Assembly: GCA_021325255.1 (NCBI GenBank)
Contig: JAJPHP010000084.1
Coordinates: 1-60,934 of the forward strand
Length of the DNA stretch: 60,934 bases
Reading direction: 5' to 3'
Source of the DNA: Nitrososphaerota archaeon
GTDB lineage: Archaea; Thermoproteota; Nitrososphaeria; Nitrososphaerales; CADDZS01
Positions 26,977 to 35,526 of the stretch are shown piece by piece. Position 1 is the first letter of the stretch; each line of letters opens with the position of its first letter. The notes under the pieces are model-generated. The model was not told the origin of the DNA and searched no databases. It saw nothing but the letters and a program-made list of their open reading frames with translations. The translations under genes and the position numbers were made by a program.

Positions 26977-27877
26977 GGTAAACAAAGTCGTAATAGGCCG
27001 AGAAAAGGAGGCCTCGCTCTTGCTGACTTGCCTGCTTGCTCGAGGTCATGTTCTCCTGGAGGGCGTTCCAGGGACGTCCAAGACCTTGCTGGCAAAGACA
27101 TTCGCAAAATGTCTTGGTTTGACGTTCAAGCGAGTTCAGTTCACTCCGGACATGCTCCCTCTCGACATCGTAGGGGGCTTCATCTTCAACATGAAGAACC
27201 GCGAATTTGAATTCAAGCAGGGGCCGGTCTTCACGAATCTGCTGCTCGCAGACGAGATAAACAGAGCTGCGCCCAAGGTTCAGAGCGCTTTGCTCGAAGC
27301 GATGCAAGAGCTACAAGTAACTGTGGAGGGGTTTACATCGAAATTGCCTTCCCCGTTTATGGTCATCGCCACCCAGAATCCGCTGGACTTTGAAGGTGTC
27401 TACCCTCTCCCGGAGAGCGAGAAGGACAGGTTCATGGTCAGGGTGATATTTGACTATCCCGAGACGAGCATAGAGTCTGAGATCCTCAAGCGAAACCTCA
27501 TGGAGATGAGCGTTGAAGAAGTCCACACGGTCGTTACATCCGAGGATCTTCAGCAGATGTTTAGAGTCGTCGATTCAATCAGGGTCACTGACGAGATTCT
27601 CGATTACCTTTCAAAAATTGCAAAGGAGACGCGCACCGACTCGCGAGTGAACCTAGGGGCTAGTCCCAGGGCCATGGTACAGCTCGTGCACTGCGCAAGG
27701 GCCAACGCTGCCCTAGAGGGCAGGAACTACATCACGCCCGACGACGTGAAGAAACTCGCCCCCTACGTGCTCGCACACCGAATGAGACTAGATCGCTCTG
27801 CGACGCTGAAAGGGCTCGCGACGACACCGGAGATTATCGTTCAACAGGTACTGGATGCAGTGAAGCCGCCCAGGTGA
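26930..27877 (+). CDS. moxR: MoxR-family AAA+ ATPase
   Basis: A chaperone-like AAA+ ATPase of the MoxR group. Walker A GVPGTSKT at 45-52, Walker B LLLADEINRA near 106, sensor 1 FMVIATQNP and the sensor 2/C-terminal helical lid with SPRAMVQLVHCARANAALEGR. The 315-residue length is typical. MoxR proteins usually act with a DUF58/VWA-type partner encoded next door, as here. Start is GTG, overlapping the upstream gene; its TGA overlaps the GTG of the DUF58 gene (GTGA), indicating translational coupling. Confidence 0.95.
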   Translation: MVYPLLQDLRVKVLDEVNKVVIGREKEASLLLTCLLARGHVLLEGVPGTSKTLLAKTFAKCLGLTFKRVQFTPDMLPLDIVGGFIFNMKNREFEFKQGPVFTNLLLADEINRAAPKVQSALLEAMQELQVTVEGFTSKLPSPFMVIATQNPLDFEGVYPLPESEKDRFMVRVIFDYPETSIESEILKRNLMEMSVEEVHTVVTSEDLQQMFRVVDSIRVTDEILDYLSKIAKETRTDSRVNLGASPRAMVQLVHCARANAALEGRNYITPDDVKKLAPYVLAHRMRLDRSATLKGLATTPEIIVQQVLDAVKPPR

Positions 27878-29031
27878 GATTGACCCGAAGGGGCGGCGAC
27901 TATCTCAAGGCCTCGGCAGTTACCGCGATCATCTCCACAATACTCGACGTCAGGATTGCGATCGCGCTCGCACTTGCGATGGTGGTCGCAGCGCTTACTT
28001 CGCAGATACTCCTCGCCACTTCGTCCAGGAGAAACATCTCTATGCGAATGGACAATTCGCACGTTACCGTATTCAAGGAGGAACAGGCGCTCGGGAGGCT
28101 CGCTATAACTTCCCGAAGGCGTAGGTTCGTGTCGGTCGAGGTCTCGAGCGTGGAAGGGCCGGAAGGCATCGAAGTAAGGGTAATCGAGCGAACTCCTGAT
28201 TACCTTACTCTATCGTTCGTACCCAGATGTTCAGGAAGATTTCAGGGACTCGTCGCGACCTTTGTGCTAAAGGATCCGCTGCAATTGTTTCACAAGAGCA
28301 TCGAGTTTTCGAAGACCGACTTCATCATAGACTCGCTCCCACGCTCTCTTGTAACCGAGATCAAGGTGGCAAGGCCCATGTCGCTTACGCTTGGCGAGCG
28401 GGCGGGAAGGACTCGCGGATCAGGACAGGAATTTTACGCCGTTGATGAGTATCATCCTGAGACTGAAAAGAAGGACATACTGTGGAAGAAGGTCGCAAGA
28501 CTTCCGGGAGATCAGCTGGTAGCGAGGATAAGGGAATCAAACATACCGAAGACGTTGCGTATCGGTGTGATAAAGAGTCCTCGCGGCCATACTAACGGTG
28601 CGAACAATAAGGGAGAGAATCAACTCCTTTGGATGGATATTGCGTGCGAAGGTGCAGGCGCTCTCGGTAAGATGCTGATCTCGATAGGGTGCGACGTCGA
28701 ACTGGTTTACGCCGTAGGCACTGACAATGGGGTTGGCATCTTAACATCGTATGCACTCGACCTCTCTGAACTTTCTACCGCGATCATGGAGATGTCGGTT
28801 TGCTCCCTATCGGATTCGACTCAGGCGGCCGAGATAATTCTACAGTCGGACATCTCCATTACGGGCATGAAAGACCTTGAACACGAGCCACTTGCTCGCG
28901 AAGTTTCAAAAAAGCCCGCGCTGCTTGTGGAGGAAGCGGAGGCGTCACCGTACACGGTTGGGGAAATCGCAGTCATATACAGCGGCACGGAAGATGTCAG
29001 CAGGCTGATCTACGCGGTGATAAGCAGGTGA
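27874..29031 (+). CDS. DUF58 domain protein (MoxR partner)
   Basis: A 385-residue protein with two N-terminal hydrophobic segments (about 10-50) and a central DUF58 motif: RAGRTRGSGQEFYAVDEYHPETEKKDILWKK, positioned near residues 187-215, followed by a degenerate VWA-like region. DUF58 proteins work with MoxR ATPases in maturing membrane or surface complexes. It starts and stops with GTGA overlaps to its neighbours, a tightly coupled operon. The VWA metal site is not obvious. Confidence 0.88.
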   Translation: MRLTRRGGDYLKASAVTAIISTILDVRIAIALALAMVVAALTSQILLATSSRRNISMRMDNSHVTVFKEEQALGRLAITSRRRRFVSVEVSSVEGPEGIEVRVIERTPDYLTLSFVPRCSGRFQGLVATFVLKDPLQLFHKSIEFSKTDFIIDSLPRSLVTEIKVARPMSLTLGERAGRTRGSGQEFYAVDEYHPETEKKDILWKKVARLPGDQLVARIRESNIPKTLRIGVIKSPRGHTNGANNKGENQLLWMDIACEGAGALGKMLISIGCDVELVYAVGTDNGVGILTSYALDLSELSTAIMEMSVCSLSDSTQAAEIILQSDISITGMKDLEHEPLAREVSKKPALLVEEAEASPYTVGEIAVIYSGTEDVSRLIYAVISR

Positions 29032-29870
29032 GTTCGATCAGCAATGTCAGTTCCAAGCGCAACGTCGTGAAGATTGTGTGCGCTGCCCTCACCGCCCTAA
29101 GTCTTCTGATACTCTACCTAATCTTCCTTGGGAGATACGTTTCACTTGCCAACTGGTCGAGCCTTTCTCAGATTGAGACTTGGATTTTCATAACAATGAT
29201 CATCCGAGTCATAGCCCTTGTTGCGCTGCGCACCCGGTACCAATTCCAGCCCCTTGTTCCAATAATCCTGTTCTCCGTCGAATCGTTGCTCATTCCTCCT
29301 TTGCTCGGAATGTACATTTTCACGGGCTACGCCGGGTATGCGCAGGCGATGGGGACAATCCTCACTGCTTGGCTTGGAGTGAGTGCCCTTGTTCTTTCGC
29401 CCTATCTGGCATTCTCATTTGCAAGGTCCATGATCACAGAGTCCTCACTCTGGGGCCTCATGACCCTGTCCATCTTGGAGTTTGCGAGCATGCTCTTCAT
29501 ATCCAGCGTCCTTGCGAAGACCAACCAACCAATCTCGGGGTTGACAGGGCTAGGAGCCTTCTTTGTCATTTCGCTCAGAGACCAGATCTCAAATGCAAGC
29601 GTGCCGTTCGCCTCAACCGGATTGCTCTTTTCCCTCTCCGCCCTAATGTTCTACATAGGACTCCTTGCGCATGCGACCATGGGCACTCGCGAGGCAGGTT
29701 TGGAACTCAGATTGCACAATCTGCTTCTGCTCCCGCTTATCGCGACGATGTTCATCTTCATGTGGACTTCTGTCAGTGTCGCCTTTACTTCTGATATCTT
29801 GTACATTCTTACAATTCCGACACTTGTATTGGCTATGGTCGTGTGGGGTGTTGCTCGTGGCAAGGCTTGA
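29028..29870 (+). CDS. Polytopic membrane protein of the MoxR operon
   Basis: A 280-residue protein with about seven or eight transmembrane helices and short loops. No catalytic motif is evident. Start is a GTG overlapping the stop of the DUF58 gene. Many MoxR/DUF58 operons contain a membrane protein with a transglutaminase domain at this place; here there is only the membrane part. It probably anchors or exports the neighbouring surface protein, which is inference from context. Confidence 0.75.
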   Translation: MSSISNVSSKRNVVKIVCAALTALSLLILYLIFLGRYVSLANWSSLSQIETWIFITMIIRVIALVALRTRYQFQPLVPIILFSVESLLIPPLLGMYIFTGYAGYAQAMGTILTAWLGVSALVLSPYLAFSFARSMITESSLWGLMTLSILEFASMLFISSVLAKTNQPISGLTGLGAFFVISLRDQISNASVPFASTGLLFSLSALMFYIGLLAHATMGTREAGLELRLHNLLLLPLIATMFIFMWTSVSVAFTSDILYILTIPTLVLAMVVWGVARGKA

Positions 29871-31611
29871 TGTTCACCGGCGTCGGAACATAATCAGAGG
29901 GGGGCTGATTGCTCTCCTCGGGTTGATGCTCCTCGCGTCAGTGCCTGCGCTGCCCTGCTCATTTTTCCAACCTCCATCATTATCCTCGCCTGCTAACACA
30001 GGACCTCCGCACGGAGCCATCAACTACGCGAACGCGGAGCTGATTCCGAGGCTCCCCTCCTTCTTGTCGCTCGGTTACAGCCCGTCGACCCTCTCGTCTC
30101 TAGCCGATGGCATACCTGTCTACTCTCTTGGCGACCAACTCTGGGTAGAATCTCGAGCGAATCAGACAGTTGGAGTGGGCCTCTCTGCGCCCGACGGAAC
30201 GCCGATAATAACGATTAACCTGCCTCCGAATTCTGCACAGCTCCTGTTTGAATTTCACAGCTACAATGCTGAGGGTAACTGGTCAATCCAGATTACTGGT
30301 CTATCCCAGTACTACGCATTCCATGTGCTGGTAGTAAATCCCAGCAACCACGGCGTAGGAATTGCTCTAAATTCTTACTCGATACAAAACGGGCAAATGG
30401 ACATGGGTTTCTCCCGAGCTCCGTCGCAAGCTTATAACATCCAGGCCTGCCTCACGGGTGCGCAGGCAAGCTCAGCCCTGTCGACAATACAGACCGCACT
30501 CCCCTCGGGGCTCGGATCCGGAAGCGCACTTTTCTCGTGGAATGGATCATTTTCCACCGTCACGATCAGGGGTAGCGTAGCACAGACATTCACGGTGTGG
30601 TACGAACTCTACTACACGTACTCTTATACCAATCTCAACACGAATCAGTTCGTGTCAAGACAAGTGCTCGTAGCGAAAACGACGCCTCAGATCTTCGATT
30701 CGCAGGGGACCAGCAATGCCACAGTTCAGACCGATGTCGTTCTGAGGACCGGTAGGTACGGAATGAGAGTCTACTTTGGGAGCGCTCAGGGACTCTCGAT
30801 TTCAAGCACACAAGTGCTGGTCCTTAATCCAGACGGTGATTGGATCTGGCTCAACTCATGCTCCCCATTTGCGATTACGGGCGAGTCGTCGTCTTTTCAG
30901 AGGTCGGCAAACCTTAGCGGTCAGCCCAGCCAATGGCCTTCGACCATGTACTTGATGTACGTCGTAAGTGGGGTGGACATGGTAAGCACGCTGCCGTTGA
31001 ACGTATTGATCGCGAGGGTAGATTTCGCGGGCAGTCCCGGAAACGTTGCGCTCGAGGGCGTAGATCTTGACGCCCAGGCCACCGGCGCCGGGAGCAATGC
31101 AACGGCTTTGGCCAGTTCTTCCGGAGACTCTGTGTACGTGGCTGCAACAGGATTTCCCGTGCAACTTACAGTCACGCCTGTCTTTGGAAACCTAACGTAC
31201 CAATCTCAAACGATCACTCTTTCGCAACCATTTCAAGTTTACAAATCGACTATTCCAATTGGTCGTGTTTCCGTTGTGGTACGAAGCAACGGAGCTCCAC
31301 TTCGCAGCGCAAGTGTGTTCCTGCTTTACGGGAACTCTACCCTTCTGACCGAGCTCACGGGATCTGACGGAACCGTGACTTTCTATCCACCACCCGGTCC
31401 GTACAACGTCCGAGTTCTCGCCAGGGGGTCTGAGGAGGAAAGAGCAATCAACGTTACGGCGGGCCTGACCTCTACTGTGAGTTTTGACTTTACTTTAATT
31501 ATGGTTCCTGAATATCTGACGTTTGCGCTCGTCGCGACCCTGGCCATTGGCATGATTGCCAATGTTTACCTTTGGGTAATCAGACCTCGCAGGTCAGCTC
31601 ACATTGTGTAG
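29857..31611 (+). CDS. Large extracytoplasmic protein with N- and C-terminal membrane anchors
   Basis: Last gene of the operon, 584 residues from GTG 29857, which follows a GGGGTG site by about six bases and overlaps the upstream gene by 14. A basic start and transmembrane segment (about 8-30) lead into a long beta-rich, Ser/Thr/Asn-rich ectodomain. Near the end is a prealbumin/carboxypeptidase-regulatory-like module (SNGAPLRSASVFLLYG...GSDGTVTFYPPPG), then a C-terminal helix (YLTFALVATLAIGMIANVYL) with an RPRR stop. Likely the client or structural product of the operon. Confidence 0.75.
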   Translation: MARLDVHRRRNIIRGGLIALLGLMLLASVPALPCSFFQPPSLSSPANTGPPHGAINYANAELIPRLPSFLSLGYSPSTLSSLADGIPVYSLGDQLWVESRANQTVGVGLSAPDGTPIITINLPPNSAQLLFEFHSYNAEGNWSIQITGLSQYYAFHVLVVNPSNHGVGIALNSYSIQNGQMDMGFSRAPSQAYNIQACLTGAQASSALSTIQTALPSGLGSGSALFSWNGSFSTVTIRGSVAQTFTVWYELYYTYSYTNLNTNQFVSRQVLVAKTTPQIFDSQGTSNATVQTDVVLRTGRYGMRVYFGSAQGLSISSTQVLVLNPDGDWIWLNSCSPFAITGESSSFQRSANLSGQPSQWPSTMYLMYVVSGVDMVSTLPLNVLIARVDFAGSPGNVALEGVDLDAQATGAGSNATALASSSGDSVYVAATGFPVQLTVTPVFGNLTYQSQTITLSQPFQVYKSTIPIGRVSVVVRSNGAPLRSASVFLLYGNSTLLTELTGSDGTVTFYPPPGPYNVRVLARGSEEERAINVTAGLTSTVSFDFTLIMVPEYLTFALVATLAIGMIANVYLWVIRPRRSAHIV

Positions 31612-31794
31612 GAAACAAACACCCACTCTGCAACAAAGAGAATAGCATGCTTGGGTCATGGCGTGGTCGCACGTCGCTCTGTCACCACAATTGACGGATA
31701 ATGGAAGCGTGACCGGGGACGCTTGTGGCCAGTCAATATCTGTCTGCTTCCACAATCATCCACACTAACATTTGGAGATTCTGAGCGCGGAAAA

Positions 31795-32757
31795 ATGCTA
31801 CCAAGTGAAGGTCAAATAACCGAAGCTGTTCAATCTGTGAGTGAAAGTGTTGTCACTATCGAGAGTACGATGCTTGTTAGGGATCGAAGGTTTGGCTCCA
31901 TGCCCGTTAAAGGAGCAGGCTCGGGCGTCATACTCAGCTCGGCGGGTTTTATCATTACAAACTATCACGTTGTCGAGGGCCTCCCAAAAGTGGAGGTCGG
32001 TTTGAAGAGTGGGGAGACGATCAAAGGAACCGTTCTAGGTAGAGATCCGCAAACCGACATCGCGGTCGTTAAAGTCAAGGACGGGGGCCTCCATGCTTCC
32101 TCATTGGGAGATTCAGAGAGTCTGAAAGTGGGGCAGATAGCGCTTGCAATAGGAAACACGCTGGGTCTCCCCGGAGGCCATACAGTTTCCGCTGGAGTCA
32201 TTAGCGCCCTGAGAAGACCGCTCCCCTGGGCAGACTTTGTTTTCGAAGGACTCATCCAGACCGATGCAGCGATCAACCCGGGGAACAGCGGAGGGGCTCT
32301 CGCAGACCTCGATGGCAACGTGATCGGAATAAACACAGCGATGATACCATTCGCTCAGGGCGTTGGTTTCGCAATCCCGATCAACACGGTAAAGAGCGTG
32401 AGCGCCCAGATACTTGAGAACGGCAGGGTGATAAGACCATGGCTCGGAATTTCCGGGACCAACCTGGACGAAGCGATGGCGAGACGCTTTGGGCTCTCCG
32501 AGACTACAAGAGGAGGAGTGTTGCTAGTGAGAGTCTCTCCCGACAGCCCAGCGGACGAGGCCGGCCTAGCGGCGGGTGACGTGATAGTTGGCATTAACGG
32601 CCTTCAGGTTGAGGAAATGAAAGATCTTTTGCAGGCACTTTCAAAACAACACGTTGGGCAAGTTGCCACACTCGATGTGGCGAGAAGATACGGTAGAAGC
32701 TTCACAGTCACTCTAAGGCTGACAGCGACGCCGAAGGACCTACTTCTTCGGAACTAA
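31795..32757 (+). CDS. HtrA/DegP-like serine protease with PDZ domain
   Basis: A trypsin-fold protease for protein quality control. The catalytic triad is visible: H58 (NYHVVEG), D88 (DIAVVKV) and S165 (NPGNSGGAL). A single PDZ domain occupies about residues 215-320. I use ATG 31795 (MLPSEGQI), preceded by a GGAAAA stretch; upstream in-frame sequence does not add a convincing signal peptide, so the protein may be cytosolic, unlike bacterial DegP. Length 320 residues. Monocistronic. Confidence 0.93.
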   Translation: MLPSEGQITEAVQSVSESVVTIESTMLVRDRRFGSMPVKGAGSGVILSSAGFIITNYHVVEGLPKVEVGLKSGETIKGTVLGRDPQTDIAVVKVKDGGLHASSLGDSESLKVGQIALAIGNTLGLPGGHTVSAGVISALRRPLPWADFVFEGLIQTDAAINPGNSGGALADLDGNVIGINTAMIPFAQGVGFAIPINTVKSVSAQILENGRVIRPWLGISGTNLDEAMARRFGLSETTRGGVLLVRVSPDSPADEAGLAAGDVIVGINGLQVEEMKDLLQALSKQHVGQVATLDVARRYGRSFTVTLRLTATPKDLLLRN

Positions 32758-33096
32758 AAGTCTCGCTCTCACCTTCATTTTCGTGAGAGCCAGCGGCGCG
32801 GGGTCCGTCGGATTTGGAACACCTCGGTTTTTACTTGTACGGCATCCTTCCTAACATCAGATGAGCAAACCAATAATGAAACATGGGATTGCATTAACAA
32901 CCCATCCGACAAGTTCCCCTCTTTGGCTATTCTGACAATTCTTGGATTCAATTCGATCAGAGAGGAGTACAAACATAGCCGCTAAATGCTTGGCCTTGCC
33001 CTCTTCGCCCAAGCTTACGGTTCACTAGCGTTGATCCAAATCGAATCGTAAATTCTCCAAACCTTTTTTTCTTAGGGTGTGTAAGATTAAAGTGCC
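32758..33096. other. Intergenic region with no recognisable gene
   Basis: AT-rich sequence with a T-run (CCTTTTTTTTCTTAG near 33062-33075) ahead of the zinc-ribbon gene. A short imperfect hairpin after htrA (CTCTCACC...GTGAGAG near 32763-32790) could be a terminator. No coding frame is convincing. Confidence 0.4.
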
Positions 33097-34185
33097 ATTA
33101 TCTGTTCTAGTTGCGGGACCCAACTTCCTGATGACGCTTCGTTCTGCTACAAGTGTGGGGCTAAAACCAGTCTAGCGCCTGGCGATTATCCTGAACAAAC
33201 GACGAGAGGTGCAACTGATGGCGCTAACACGAATCCCGTACAGAAATCAATCGTCGCTCCTAGTGGAGTGAGCTCGATAAAATGCCCTAACTGCGGAGCT
33301 CCAATAGCTCCCAAGTTTGGGGAGATGATAATAACCTGCCAATACTGCGGCAGCGCAATCACTCTGGGAACACAGGGATGGAGCAGCATACAAAAGCAGA
33401 CCATGCTCCCGCTTAAAGTAAGCAGCTCCGATCAAGTAAATTCCATAATCAAACCATTGATGGACAAGGGCCTCTTGCACAGGCACCTACACGAAAACTC
33501 GACGCAAGAGGAGATGAGCCTATCTTATGTTCCTTACTGGATTGTGAGTGTCTCGGCACGCACATCGATTGTAATGATAAATGAAGCCCAGCAGATAGGC
33601 CAGACTGCCACGGAAGCAGCGCTACTAGGTGTGATGCTAGGAGGAATGGGGGGTGGTTACAGAGGCGGATTTGGAAGAAGGCGAGCTTTCTGGAATTCCT
33701 GGGATGCAAGCAGCATTCTGGCAGGATCGTTCGGACTAATGAGGATAATGGGATTCGCATTCGGCGGAATGGGATATGGGGGAGGTGCTCCGACGAGGAC
33801 AGAGCAAATGAATGAAAATTACAACTATCCCGTTATCGCCCTTAAAGCCCTAACCGAGTATCAGCCAAAAGACTACCAGTTCAACCTTCAAGACAGAGAA
33901 CTGTTTGACATCAGCAAGATCCCGAAAGGGGTCAAGGTACTCAATGGAGACATTAGTGAGGACGCTGCCAAGTATCAGGCGAAGACATTGGTGGACCAAT
34001 TGCAGTCAGAAAAGGCACATGCGAGATATCACATGATCCAGCAGATTATCACGCAGTCGGACATCGGGGATCTGGAGCTGCTGCATGCTCCGATATGGTT
34101 TGCGAAATACGACCACAAGGGGGACAAGATAATCCTGGTCATCGATGGGAGCTCCGGCGGACTGATCAATAGCATGGGTCTCTGA
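33097..34185 (+). CDS. Double zinc-ribbon protein with Gly-rich hydrophobic middle, apparent ATT start
   Basis: The first canonical start (GTG 33268) gives a protein beginning with zinc ribbon CPNCG...CQYCG. In the same frame directly upstream lies a second complete zinc ribbon, CSSCG...CYKCG, beginning at codons ATT ATC TGT (33097) just after a TAA. Typical proteins of this sort start with M-I-C, so the initiator may be ATT, or the real start codon may be miscalled. The middle (about residues 160-215) is Gly-rich and hydrophobic (GGMGGGYRGGF, GFAFGGMGYGGG), perhaps membrane-associated. The C-terminal domain is unrecognised. Function unknown. Confidence 0.7.
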   Translation: MICSSCGTQLPDDASFCYKCGAKTSLAPGDYPEQTTRGATDGANTNPVQKSIVAPSGVSSIKCPNCGAPIAPKFGEMIITCQYCGSAITLGTQGWSSIQKQTMLPLKVSSSDQVNSIIKPLMDKGLLHRHLHENSTQEEMSLSYVPYWIVSVSARTSIVMINEAQQIGQTATEAALLGVMLGGMGGGYRGGFGRRRAFWNSWDASSILAGSFGLMRIMGFAFGGMGYGGGAPTRTEQMNENYNYPVIALKALTEYQPKDYQFNLQDRELFDISKIPKGVKVLNGDISEDAAKYQAKTLVDQLQSEKAHARYHMIQQIITQSDIGDLELLHAPIWFAKYDHKGDKIILVIDGSSGGLINSMGL

Positions 34186-34513
34186 GGATTAGTTAGGAGA
34201 CACCATATTCTGAGGTAGTTTCTCGGCTCTGCTAAAAACATGACGTAAGATACTTCTTTGGTCGAGGATTACCAAAATTTGATTGGCTCTTTCGGTGGGG
34301 AGGAAAACTAGTTTTGAAAATTCAAAGAAGGGCGATAAAACGGAGGTCCTGTTCGCCCGCGTAGGCTCAGTTTCTCCCCGGTTTGATACGATCACTCCTT
34401 TGGCGCAAAGATGGAACAGAACCAGAGACTGTTGGAGATCTTGCAAGTTGCTCACTAGTGATTTTCGTAGTTGAGTTTATCCGTCACCTACACGGGCTAT
34501 CCATAGCGATGCA
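34186..34513. other. Intergenic region with no recognisable gene
   Basis: Short frames on both strands (34189-34455 minus, 34283-34474 plus) have no protein-like features. No repeat or RNA gene seen. Confidence 0.4.
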
Positions 34514-35248
34514 ATGAGCAACGTAGCACGGCTCGCTCTCGCCGGCCTCGTCATTCAGTGGCCGATAATCAATTTGTTGTGGCCCGAAGGACGCGAGTAT
34601 CTCGACTATCTTTATCATATGGGCACGTGGCAGTTTCAGGGGAGCGACTACAACATCGTCTTTCCTTTTACATTTTCAGCGGCGCTCGCATTGTTTCTCC
34701 TTGCGTTTTACACCTTCAGATTTGGATTCAAGCTGGACTGGGCGAGGACGCATCTCTTCAGTATCTCGTTGCCTTTTGCCTCGACGAGCCTCTTCGAGGA
34801 GATCTACCAGGACATCGGGTCAGTCCTCCATGTTGCTTACATCAATCCTCCAGTAGAAGCTCACCTGATTAACATGTCGTCGATCCTCTTTGGACTGACG
34901 ACGATCACCTTCTGGAAAGCTTCGCGAATATTCTACGCAGCCCTAACTGCTTATGTTCTGTTGTGGGGGCTTTGGGTTCTTGGAGGCTTTCCTCAAATAT
35001 ACGAAGCGGGCGACCCGGCCTTTGCAATAACTGTCAATACAACTTTGAAGATATTGAGCTACTTTTTGCTAGGGGCCCTCCTGGTGGGAGGTGCTGTTGT
35101 TTCCGCTTCAAAAAAAGAAGGAAAAAGTAAACCGAATCGGTGTCTCGCCCAGATTGTACCCGGCCTCGGCAAATTCCTCGGGAGTATAAGCGATTTGAAG
35201 GTAGAAGAAAGAGTGCGGGGGGTGGGATTTGAACCCACGAACCCCTAA
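34514..35248 (+). CDS. Polytopic membrane protein running into an antisense tRNA gene
   Basis: A 244-residue protein with six hydrophobic helices between residues 1 and 200, with a Lys-rich loop after the last (SASKKEGKSKPN). There is no stop before the frame enters the antisense strand of tRNA-Leu, so the last residues (RGVGFEPTNP) are simply the tRNA T-arm read backwards. The gene and the tRNA therefore overlap tail to tail by 35 bases. Either the real protein carries this tail or an earlier stop has been lost. Family not recognised; the layout resembles small carotenoid-type membrane enzymes only superficially. Confidence 0.65.
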   Translation: MSNVARLALAGLVIQWPIINLLWPEGREYLDYLYHMGTWQFQGSDYNIVFPFTFSAALALFLLAFYTFRFGFKLDWARTHLFSISLPFASTSLFEEIYQDIGSVLHVAYINPPVEAHLINMSSILFGLTTITFWKASRIFYAALTAYVLLWGLWVLGGFPQIYEAGDPAFAITVNTTLKILSYFLLGALLVGGAVVSASKKEGKSKPNRCLAQIVPGLGKFLGSISDLKVEERVRGVGFEPTNP

Positions 35249-35361
35249 GGGACGAGGTATCTCATGCGTTCAATGAGACTGTGAGTTCCAGCCCGAATAT
35301 GCAACCTAAGCTTCGCGAAATACGATTACTCGCGCCTTTGACCAGGCTGGGCTACCCCCGC
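35214..35361 (-). tRNA. tRNA-Leu(TAG) with two introns (30/31 and 37/38)
   Basis: The acceptor stem GCGGGGG/CCCCCGC, leucine-type D-arm, long variable arm (CCCTTAGGGG), T-arm GTGGG-TTCAAAT-CCCAC and discriminator A are clear. The anticodon stem CGAGG/CCTCG and loop CTTAGGA (anticodon TAG) form only after removing two introns: 35312-35328 (17 nt, position 30/31) and 35259-35304 (46 nt, canonical 37/38). Intron 1 has central helix CGCG/CGCG with bulges AG|T and AA|G. Intron 2 has central helix CTTA/TGAG with bulges GG|T and AT|A. The internal exon is only seven bases, GCTTAGG. Mature length is 85 nt without CCA. Confidence 0.95.
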
Positions 35362-35472
35362 AAGACACGATGCTCCTTTGATTTCCTACCTCTGTCTAAC
35401 CAGTTTGGTTCTGGCGGTATTAAAAAGAGTAATTTGACCGGCGGCCAAGAGAAAGAGAACGATTTTCTCATC

Positions 35473-35482
35473 AGGGATATAT
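35473..35482 (+). promoter_or_regulatory. TATA box for the cysteine synthase gene
   Basis: A GATATATAGA stretch about 50 bases before the ATG at 35527 matches an archaeal TATA box. The leader would be about 20-25 bases. Confidence 0.45.
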
Positions 35483-35526
35483 AGAAACAACGACCGCCGA
35501 TATTCGCATCCCTCGTGAGACGGCCG

